NCBI GenBank assembly: GCA_900547765.1
Contig: URIA01000022.1
Span: 1 to 34,935, forward strand
Direction of reading: 5' to 3'
DNA from: an uncultured Collinsella sp.
GTDB lineage: Bacteria; Actinomycetota; Coriobacteriia; Coriobacteriales; Coriobacteriaceae
Length of the DNA stretch: 34,935 nt
How positions within the stretch are numbered: the stretch's first letter is position 1; each line of letters begins with the position of its first letter. The position numbers were made by a program, and so were the translations under genes. Under the pieces are notes generated by a model. It ran no database searches. It worked only from the letters and a program-made list of their open reading frames with translations, and had not been told where the DNA came from. This document shows, one piece after another, positions 1 to 6,266 of the stretch.

Positions 1-61
1 GGAGACGGCGAGTTAGCCGGCAGGTCGGCATGTCAATCCTGGTCTAACAGAGCCTAGTTTT

Positions 62-97
62 AACGGCTTTGGCTCTATTTGGTGCCAGAGCCGTTTT
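62..97 (+). terminator. Rho-independent terminator of an upstream gene outside the window
   Basis: Positions 62-73 pair with 84-95 over 12 positions (one T·G) around a 10-base loop, followed by TTTTC. It probably ends a plus-strand gene that begins before the window. Two reading frames come in open from the left edge and stop at about 47 and 57, but the visible piece is too short to name a product. Confidence 0.6.
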
Positions 98-129
98 CAT
101 TTACATGCCGGGGACCCCACATCCCCTTC

Positions 130-200
130 TAAGTTGCGGTGAAATAGTTCCTGGATAAGCCGCAGAAGCTGTTATCTAGGAACTATTTCACCGCAACTTA
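130..200. repeat. Long palindromic repeat, copy 1
   Basis: Left arm 130-158 pairs with right arm 172-200, 29 positions with a single G·T wobble (153/177), around a 13-base loop. The arm contains the core TTGCGGTGAAATA shared by all four copies in this window, followed by GTTCCT. No T-run follows on either side, so it is not a standard terminator. It lies 60 bases beyond the 3' end of the minus-strand putative nuclease gene. The region from 201 to 260 shows nothing else I can name. Confidence 0.9.
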
Positions 201-260
201 TTGAGGCCGAGCGGGCTGGGTCGATGATGGGTTCTGTTGTCGAAAGATGAGGGCAGCCGG

Positions 261-1256
261 TCAGGAGTCTGCGTAGGGTTTTGTGGTTGGAATACCGTAG
301 CCGCGCATCATGGAGCCGAACGCTTTGACATCGTAGGTGTCTGAGAGCTTGAAATGAATGACGTTGTGGCCCATGGCACGCAGGTTCGCGTCGCGCACGA
401 GGGCATCTCGATAGGTTTTTGCCGCAGCATGTTCCGGATCATTTTGGGCATCGTCCTCAAACTTGCCTAGTCCATGCAGCTCAGCCAGCATCCAAGAGCC
501 GTTTGGCATTTGCCAGCCGTAATCTGCCAAATAATAGCCGGCGTTTCCAGGCCGAGTGATTTCAACCTGAAGTTCGGGAGCGGCAACTCCCGCCAGAATC
601 ATTGCCGCCCGCGCTTCGGATTCTCCACCGTTATCCGATCTGCCATCCATGTGTTCAAAAACGTCAAATGCACGCGCGATGCCGTGCAGTCCACGGCAGT
701 TCGCTTGTGCATATGAACGCAATTCTTCACGCTCGGCACCGTACTCGCGAGCCAGCCCGTCGACATAGCCTAGTGCATATCGAAAGGCGCTCGTTCGGGC
801 GATGTCGACCACCGTGCGATATGGATCCGTTAACGTAAACGGGCCGAGCTGCCATACGTCGCCCGGCCGCCAGCGTCGGTATTCAACGAATTCGTACATA
901 TCGCGTCTGGTGGAACGCGGCAGCAGCACTTGCACCTTGTCGAGAAGCGAATATGCAGAACCGATGCCATAGAGCAGTGCCGCCGTTGCTCCACAAAACA
1001 CGGCATCCGGTTCAACGACCGCAATAGCGGATGCCAATTGAAAGATGCGATCTTCGACGCCGAGGTCATTCCAATACGCGGGATCAGCGTAGACATGGTT
1101 GTAGAGTCGAATAATCATCTCTTTTTGCATGAGCGCGTAGGCACAGCGTTCATCCCATTTTTTGGTAGCTACAAACAGATGCCCGCCATGATGGGCCTCG
1201 AATAACCGGAAGAACAGCTCTACTTGCGGTTTGGAACAGCGTTTATCATGACTCAT
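261..1256 (-). CDS. AbiEi-like / DUF559-like protein (putative PD-(D/E)XK nuclease fold)
   Basis: About 331 residues. Residues 10-60 resemble the winged-helix start of AbiEi-type antitoxins, ending in a VYADPAYW stretch. Residues 80-160 carry the Ala-rich segment and the TDPYRTVVDIART stretch usual in the middle of such proteins. The C-terminal third looks like a DUF559 endonuclease-like domain: Glu212/Glu214, Asp245, then Glu259-Leu-His261, then an Arg-rich helix and a hydrophobic GHNVIHFKL strand. The usual second acidic or lysine residue after the Glu is a His here, so catalysis is uncertain. I chose the ATG at 1256 because GGGG sits six bases before it; an ATG at 1268 has no ribosome-binding site. 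The gene is flanked on both sides by copies of the long palindrome. Substrate and biological role are unknown. Family assignment is from remembered patterns, not a search. Confidence 0.7.
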   Translation of the reverse strand: MSHDKRCSKPQVELFFRLFEAHHGGHLFVATKKWDERCAYALMQKEMIIRLYNHVYADPAYWNDLGVEDRIFQLASAIAVVEPDAVFCGATAALLYGIGSAYSLLDKVQVLLPRSTRRDMYEFVEYRRWRPGDVWQLGPFTLTDPYRTVVDIARTSAFRYALGYVDGLAREYGAEREELRSYAQANCRGLHGIARAFDVFEHMDGRSDNGGESEARAAMILAGVAAPELQVEITRPGNAGYYLADYGWQMPNGSWMLAELHGLGKFEDDAQNDPEHAAAKTYRDALVRDANLRAMGHNVIHFKLSDTYDVKAFGSMMRGYGIPTTKPYADS

Positions 1257-1440
1257 TTTCGACCCCATGGTCTCGAGGGGGAGTGAATGACACTACGCTA
1301 TCCCATATTTGGTCCGCCAGACCTTGCCATGAACTGACCAAAAGCTTGACGGGGCAGGTCAGAGTTATGAGTCAGAGCCAAACATATCGGCAAACGGTTG
1401 ATTAGTGCCCCTCGGCGGCACTTAAAACCACCCTTACAGA

Positions 1441-1509
1441 AAGTTGCGGTGAAATAGTTCCTGAAAAGCTCGAATAAGCCTTAATCCAGGAACTATTTCA
1501 CCGCAACTT
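1441..1509. repeat. Long palindromic repeat, copy 2
   Basis: Arms 1441-1463 and 1487-1509 are perfect 23-base inverted repeats around a 23-base loop. The arm is identical to copy 1 over its first 23 bases (core TTGCGGTGAAATA then GTTCCTG). It lies 45 bases beyond the 3' end of the minus-strand PIN-toxin gene and about 185 bases upstream of the start of the nuclease-like gene. The rest of 1257-1554 should hold the promoter of the nuclease-like gene, but I could not place it confidently. Confidence 0.92.
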
Positions 1510-1554
1510 AGGAAGGGATGGGGCTGAGGGGCGGGCGATGTCGTTGCCTGTCGG

Positions 1555-2010
1555 TTAGTGGCGACCGTGGTGGCGGAGCTTGTCGATGGTGGAGTCGGTG
1601 CTGCGGTTGCGGGCTTCGGCTGCGGTTTGGCGCTTGTGGCGGTAATCGATCATGCCTTGGATGATGGGTTTGCCAAAGCTCACGACATCATCGTTGTAGA
1701 TGGCGGTTCGGGCTGCGAGGAGGCAGTCGGTAAAGTCCATATGGGTCTTGCCAAAGAGTTTGACGGCAAGGGCGACAACGGTGGGCTCGTCGACCATGAC
1801 GTCATCGAGCAGCCTTTTCAAGGCCGCGGCAATTTCAACGCGGGGAACCTTATAGACGTCGCGCAGCGTAACCACGACGCGCGTGATGATTTCGGGGTAG
1901 ACACGAGCGGTGCGCGTGGCGATGACCTTGGCGGCGCGCGGTGACAGGACCTCGTCGTCGTCAAGCAGGTAGCGTAGGATGACGGTCTCGTCGATGATGG
2001 TGCTACTCAT
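1555..2010 (-). CDS. PIN-domain protein, probable toxin of a toxin-antitoxin pair
   Basis: This 151-residue protein has the layout of PIN-domain (VapC-like) ribonucleases. There is an N-terminal IIDETVILRYLLDDDE strand-helix with Asp7, a central acidic helix, and a DFTDCLLAARTAIYNDDVVSF segment matching the family's DxxD-like helix and final strand. The last motif, usually TFD, reads SFGK here, so one metal ligand may be replaced. A basic tail of about 30 residues follows. The start codon overlaps the last eight bases of the upstream antitoxin gene, which implies translational coupling, as in most such pairs. Expected role (family knowledge): Mg-dependent RNA cleavage held in check by the antitoxin. 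The RNA target cannot be told from sequence. Confidence 0.75.
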   Translation of the reverse strand: MSSTIIDETVILRYLLDDDEVLSPRAAKVIATRTARVYPEIITRVVVTLRDVYKVPRVEIAAALKRLLDDVMVDEPTVVALAVKLFGKTHMDFTDCLLAARTAIYNDDVVSFGKPIIQGMIDYRHKRQTAAEARNRSTDSTIDKLRHHGRH

Positions 2011-2326
2011 GGATATCTACTTCCTCGGGACCCAAAATCGAATCGTCACTTTCTGTGGCAAGGTATTCAATCCAGGCATTGCGCTCCTCGGAGCGGCGAT
2101 TGGGATCTCCATATGCTTTGAGCGATCCATAGGCGGCGGTGCCGTCCTTTGAGCGCACGGCGACCGGCTGAAAGGGAAGCTTGCGCATCAAAATGCTCTG
2201 CGCGACAAAAAGACGGACGGCCTCGGCGAGCGATGTGCCCATGGCGTCGTAGAGATGCTCGGCATGCTGCTTGTCTTCCTCGCGAATGCGCACCTGCAGG
2301 ATGGCTCGTTTTTGAGTCGATGACAT
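2003..2326 (-). CDS. RelB/DinJ-family antitoxin
   Basis: This 107-residue protein opens with a ribbon-helix-helix region typical of RelB/DinJ antitoxins: the strand AILQVRIREED, a helix, then GTSLAEAVRLFVAQSILMRKLPF at about residues 30-53. The acidic C-terminal half (many Glu/Asp after residue 80) would be the toxin-binding part. The ATG at 2326 is preceded by AAGGGGG at seven bases, better than the in-frame codons further upstream. The gene overlaps the PIN-toxin start by eight bases. Ribbon-helix-helix antitoxins usually repress their own promoter; the palindrome at 2369-2380 is a candidate operator. RelB types normally pair with RelE/YafQ toxins, so a PIN partner is somewhat unusual. Confidence 0.75.
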   Translation of the reverse strand: MSSTQKRAILQVRIREEDKQHAEHLYDAMGTSLAEAVRLFVAQSILMRKLPFQPVAVRSKDGTAAYGSLKAYGDPNRRSEERNAWIEYLATESDDSILGPEEVDIHE

Positions 2327-2368
2327 CACTGGCCCCCTTAATGAGCGTGCAATAGAGTCGGTCAAATG

Positions 2369-2420
2369 CGGCATATGCCGATACCTGAGCATCTTATAAC
2401 GATTACTTTATTTCGCTCAA
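2369..2420 (-). promoter_or_regulatory. Promoter and palindromic operator of the toxin-antitoxin operon
   Basis: On the minus strand a -35 TTGAGC (2415-2420) and a -10 TATAAG (2393-2398) are separated by 16 bases. Between the -10 box and the antitoxin start lies a perfect 12-base palindrome, CGGCATATGCCG (2369-2380), a plausible dimer site for the ribbon-helix-helix antitoxin. Promoter and operator roles are inferred from position and sequence. Confidence 0.6.
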
Positions 2421-2753
2421 GTAAATAACCATAAACTTGAATACAAGCGTAGTACATCCAAAATGAGAGTGCGTAAAAATCTCTGAGGTGTACGCATGTA
2501 ATACACTCACCTTTATAGCTTCTAGAGAATAATTCCAACCTGCCAAAACCCCTGCAATACACTCGTATTGCAGGGTCTATGCTCAAGTTTGCCACCTGCA
2601 ACTGCGTATATTTAACCTGTATATCGTTGGAGGAATTCTATCGAAGTGCCTGTTTCGCCGCATGCATTCGATATGCCGATGCCAGGCCACGGGCGGCTTG
2701 GAGCAACGTCGACAGGGTCTCTCCGGCATGGGATTCAGGAGGGAGTGAACAAC
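2421..2753 (+). promoter_or_regulatory. AT-rich control region upstream of the formate hydrogenlyase locus
   Basis: This stretch is clearly more AT-rich than its neighbours and carries no convincing gene. It contains a perfect 11-bp inverted repeat (2550-2560 with 2565-2575, loop ACTC, no T-run). The 9-mer AATACACTC occurs twice (2500-2508 and 2556-2564), the second copy running into that loop, and there is a looser inverted repeat around 2487-2506. These are candidate activator or repressor sites. An in-frame GTG at 2646 would extend the next gene by 36 codons, but the extension looks unlike the family. I could not pick the -10/-35 boxes of the formate operon with confidence. Confidence 0.45.
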
Positions 2754-3272
2754 ATGGGCAATAAACGAGTCGTGGCTGATTCTTCACGCTGCATTGGATG
2801 CCAAACCTGTATGGCGGCGTGCATCGAGGCACACGATATTCCCGGCAACATCGCCGCGCCGCGCCTGCGCGTGACGCGTACGTACGAGATCTCCGCACCG
2901 GTGGCTTGCCATCACTGCGAGGATGCCCCGTGCGCCAAGGCTTGTCCTACGGGTGCCTTGTTCTTTGATCCAAAGAACCATCGCATCGGCGTCAACGAGG
3001 ACAACTGCATCGGCTGCAAGAGCTGCGTCATGGCATGCCCCTTTGGCGCCGTGAGCGTGGCGACCACGCAGGTTCCGGTCTTGATGGGCGACGTTCGCGT
3101 GGGTTCGCAGACCAAGAGCTTCGTGCTCAAGTGCGACCTGTGCGTGGACCGTCCCGGCGGTCCGGCGTGTGCCGAGGCGTGCCCGACCAAGGGCCTCACC
3201 CTGGTAGACGAGGAGCGCCTGGCAGAACTGACTGCCGAGCGTGCCCGCGCCACCATCGAAAACGAGGCGTAA
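2754..3272 (+). CDS. hydN: HydN-like four-cluster ferredoxin, electron carrier for formate dehydrogenase
   Basis: This 172-residue iron-sulfur protein is close to the 175 residues of E. coli HydN. It has four cysteine groups for [4Fe-4S] clusters: Cys13/16/19/23, a CHHCEDAPCAKACP group at about 52-65, CIGCKSCVMACP at about 85-96, and a C-terminal CDLC...CAEACP group. In this family the protein carries electrons from formate dehydrogenase H towards the hydrogenase. It is cytoplasmic, with no signal peptide. I chose the ATG at 2754 for its strong AGGAGGGAG site and because the sequence from there matches the HydN N-terminus. fdhF follows 75 bases later; the gap includes a small TACCGA/TCGGTA hairpin (3309-3324). 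Confidence 0.88.
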   Translation: MGNKRVVADSSRCIGCQTCMAACIEAHDIPGNIAAPRLRVTRTYEISAPVACHHCEDAPCAKACPTGALFFDPKNHRIGVNEDNCIGCKSCVMACPFGAVSVATTQVPVLMGDVRVGSQTKSFVLKCDLCVDRPGGPACAEACPTKGLTLVDEERLAELTAERARATIENEA

Positions 3273-3347
3273 GCGTTGGGGCGACAGGCCCAATGATTGT
3301 TAAATTAGTACCGAGTAATCGGTAGCAGAAAAAGGAAGGAGGGTGTC

Positions 3348-5570
3348 ATGGAGAAGCATAAAGTGATCTGCCCGTATTGCGGCGCCGGTTGCCAGTTTAA
3401 CCTCCTGGTCCAAAACGGCCAGGTCGTGGGTACCGAACCGCTCAACGGCATCACCAATCAGGGCGAGCTGTGCCTTAAGGGCATGAGCGGCTACGACTTC
3501 ATCAACGACACCAAGATCTTGACTCCTCGCGTGCTGCACCCGATGATCCGTCGCACCAAGGGCGCGGACCTGGAGCGTGTGAGCTGGGACGAGGCACTGG
3601 ATTTCACCGCATCTAAGATGCAGGCCATAATTGACGAATATGGTCCTAACGCCGTCATGACCACCGGCTCTTCGCGAGGCGGCGGCAATGAGGCGAACTA
3701 CGTCATGCAGAAGTTTACGCGTGCGTGCATCGGCACCCACAGCGTGGACAACTGCGCCCGTACTTGACACGGCCCTACTGTCCTCGGTCTGATGGACACG
3801 GTTGGTTCAGGTTGCATGTCATGCTCCATCCCCGGTATGGAGGATGCGGGCTGCATTTTCCTCTTCGGCTATAACCCTGCCGATTCGCACCCCATCGTCG
3901 CAAGGCGTATCGTGCGAGCCAAAGAAAAGGGTTGCAAGATCATCGTCGCCGACCCGCGCCATATCGAAACTGCGCGTATCGCCGATATCTACCTTCCGAT
4001 CAAGAACGGTTGCAACGTCGCGTTCCTCAACGCCTTTGCCAACTGTCTGGTCAACGATGGCCTCTACGACAAGGAATTCGTCGCCGAGCACACGAACGGC
4101 TTTGACGAATGGTGGGAGACCATCAAGAACTACACTCCCGAATCTGTACAGGACATCACGGGTGTCGAGCCCGCGTTGATCCATCAAGCTGCCGAGATGT
4201 ACGCCACGGCGAAGCCCTCTGCCATCATTGGCTGGGGCATGGGCGTATGCCAGCAGAAGCAGAACCTGAAGACGGTGCACACCATCGCCTCCATCGCCTG
4301 CGTTGCCGGCCAGATCGGCAAACCCAATTCCGGCCTCGCGCCCGTGCGTGGCCAGAATAACGTCCAGGGCTCCTGCGATATGGGCATGCTGCCCAACCTG
4401 TACCCTGGCTACCAAAAGGTCACTGACCCCGCAGTGCGCGCCAAGTTTGCCAAGGCTTGGGGCGTGCCCGAGGAAAAGCTCCCGCTCGAGGAGGGCTACA
4501 AGCTCACCGACCTGGGCCACCTGGTCGACGAGGGCAAGGTGCACTGCTTCTACAACTACGGCGAGGACCCGGTGCAGACCGAGCCCGATTCGGCCGGTAT
4601 GCGCAAGACGCTCTCCGAGCTGGATCTGTTCATTTGCCAGGACATCTTTATGACGCAGACGACCATGCTCGCCGACGTCATCCTGCCCGCTACCTCTTGG
4701 GGCGAGCACGAGGGTGTCTTTACCGCATCCGACCGTAGCTTCCAGCACTTTGACGCGGCTGTTCCGCCCAAGGGCGAGTGCCGCCACGACTGGGAGATCT
4801 TCGCGGACCTGTCTACGCGCATGGGTTACCCCATGCACTACGACAACACCGAGCAGATCTGGAACGAGTGCATTAGCCTGTGCCCCAACTTTGTGGGCGC
4901 GACCTACGAGAAGATGGCTCCCGAGGGCGGCTACGCCCAGTGGCCCGTCAAGAGCACCGATGTGAACGACCACGGTACGCCCGACATGTTCGCTGGTGGC
5001 AAGTTCACCACCAAGGACGGCCGCGCCAACCTGATGGCGCACGACTGGGAGGCGCCCTCCGAGCTTCCCGATGATGAGTACCCGCTCATCCTGTGCACCG
5101 TCCGCGAGGTCGGCCACTACAGCTGCCGCTCGATGACCGGCAACTGCAAGACGCTGGCACTGCTTGCCGACGAGCCCGGCTTTGTCCGCATGAATCCCGC
5201 GGACGCCCAGGCGCGCGGCATCAAGAACGGCGACATCGTCTCGATTCATAGCCGCCGCGGCCAGGTATACAGCCGCGCCGACGTGAGCGACCGCATCAAC
5301 AAGGGCACGGTCTACATGACCTACCAGTGGTGGATCGGCAAGTGCAACGAGCTGACCATTCACAAGGTCGACCCGGTCTCGCATACGCCCGAGGACAAGT
5401 TCTCCGCCTGCCAGGTCGACGCTATCGCCGACCAGGTCTGGGCCGAGGGCGAGGTGGAGCGTCAGTACACCGAGCTCAAGCAGGCTCTGGTGGACGCCGC
5501 CGCTCCCCAGGACGTTGAGCCCGGCGCCGCCAAGTTCGACGACGAGACGCACGTGAATCAAATCGTGTAG
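3348..5570 (+). CDS. fdhF: Formate dehydrogenase H, selenocysteine-containing catalytic subunit
   Basis: Reading the in-frame TGA at 3765-3767 as selenocysteine gives one 740-residue protein (E. coli FdhF has 715). Landmarks fall at the same residue numbers as in E. coli: [4Fe-4S] ligands Cys8, Cys11, Cys15 and Cys42, Lys44, Sec140 and His141, with the local sequence NCART-Sec-HGPTVLGL. It oxidises formate to CO2 with a bis-MGD molybdenum (or tungsten) cofactor and passes electrons to the HydN/HyfA-type ferredoxins. The start has a GGAAGGAGGG site. A SECIS hairpin lies directly after the UGA. An internal ATG at 3792 falls inside that hairpin, so standard gene callers would split the gene into 139- and 592-residue pieces. 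It is neither a frameshift nor a pseudogene. selA, selB and selC all lie within this window. Confidence 0.95.
3765..3805 (+). promoter_or_regulatory. Bacterial SECIS element in fdhF
   Basis: Directly 3' of the UGA (3765-3767) is a hairpin with upper stem 3779-3783 (TGTCC) paired to 3794-3798 (GGACA). Its 10-base apical loop, TCGGTCTGAT, contains the GGTCTG motif found in the E. coli fdhF SECIS loop. The UGA-to-loop distance is also similar to E. coli. SelB is expected to bind this loop to deliver Sec-tRNA. The lower stem is imperfect. Confidence 0.85.
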
Positions 5571-5591
5571 TCCCGTTCTCGTTGGCTTTTT

Positions 5592-5634
5592 GGGCCGGGC
5601 GTCCCGTACGTTCGGGAGCCCGGCCCGTTATTTT
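5592..5634 (+). terminator. Strong intercistronic hairpin between fdhF and hyfA
   Basis: GGGCCGGGC (5592-5600) pairs with GCCCGGCCC (5618-5626), and TCCCG (5602-5606) with CGGGA (5613-5617), leaving a six-base loop and one bulged G. Only a weak T-stretch (GTTATTTTG) follows. This could be a partial terminator or an RNA-processing barrier that sets hydN-fdhF expression apart from hyf. Confidence 0.6.
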
Positions 5635-5648
5635 GAAAGGAAGTGGGG

Positions 5649-6266
5649 ATGAACCGCTTCATCGACATCAACCCGGAGAGGTGCATCGGCTGCGGAACAT
5701 GCCAGTCCGCCTGTGCCGACGCCCACCGGATGCAGGGTCTTCAGGATACGCCGCGCCTGGCGCTCGTGAAGACCGGCGGTATTTCGGCCGCCCTTGCCTG
5801 CCACCATTGCGAGGGTGCCCCCTGCGCCGAGGTCTGCCCGGTGAATGCCATCGAGCACGATGGCGACCGCATCCACGTCAAGGAGCAGGAGTGCATCGGG
5901 TGCAGGCTGTGCGCCATCGCGTGCCCCTTCGGAGCCATCCATCCCGATGGCACATCTATCGCCGGTGTCGCAGGCATGTGCGACCCGACGCCTTCGTATC
6001 CTAAGTCCCTGAGCAGCCTGCTTACGTGGGCTCCTGGCCAGTACACCTGCGCTGTCAAGTGCGACCTGTGCGCCTTCGATCCGGACGGCCCGCATTGTGT
6101 GGCGGCGTGCCCCACCAAGGCGCTGACCGTCATGGGCGGCTCGGCCGATCGCGAACTCGACGAGGCCAAGCGCCTGCGCTCGATCGAAAACGGTCCGGTC
6201 GTCGACGTTACCGCTGTGGCCCAGGGCCTGTCCGAGAAAGCAGAAGGGAGCGTAAACAATGGATAG
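5649..6266 (+). CDS. hyfA: HyfA/HycB-like four-cluster iron-sulfur subunit of formate hydrogenlyase
   Basis: This 205-residue protein matches E. coli HyfA/HycB (about 203-205). Four Cys groups bind [4Fe-4S] clusters: Cys12/15/18/22, CHHCEGAPCAEVCP, CIGCRLCAIACP and CDLC...CVAACP. It links formate dehydrogenase to the hydrogenase core. The ATG at 5649 follows GAAAGGAAG; a GTG two codons earlier is less likely. The gene overlaps the hyfB start by eight bases (ATGGATAG), suggesting coupled translation. It resembles the upstream HydN but has a longer insert before the last cluster. Confidence 0.87.
   Translation: MNRFIDINPERCIGCGTCQSACADAHRMQGLQDTPRLALVKTGGISAALACHHCEGAPCAEVCPVNAIEHDGDRIHVKEQECIGCRLCAIACPFGAIHPDGTSIAGVAGMCDPTPSYPKSLSSLLTWAPGQYTCAVKCDLCAFDPDGPHCVAACPTKALTVMGGSADRELDEAKRLRSIENGPVVDVTAVAQGLSEKAEGSVNNG

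Noticed and set aside
130..1509. CRISPR array or insertion sequence explanation for palindromes 1 and 2
   Set aside because: The copies are 1.3 kb apart with a gene between them, not regularly spaced. No cas genes or transposase are near, and no target-site duplication was seen next to the arms.
2362..2601. A 79-codon minus-strand open frame in the AT-rich leader
   Set aside because: No ribosome-binding site, no recognisable domain, and it covers the promoter of the toxin-antitoxin pair. It is probably chance.
2579..2764. A 61-codon plus-strand frame that could be a leader peptide of the formate operon
   Set aside because: The only purine-rich run is three bases before the ATG, the product is not protein-like after the first 25 residues, and it overlaps the hydN start in another frame.
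3348..3767. Short 139-residue formate dehydrogenase fragment, possible nonsense mutation
   Set aside because: The TGA matches the Sec140 position, is followed by HGPT and a SECIS-type hairpin, and selA, selB and tRNA-Sec are in the window. It is a selenocysteine codon.
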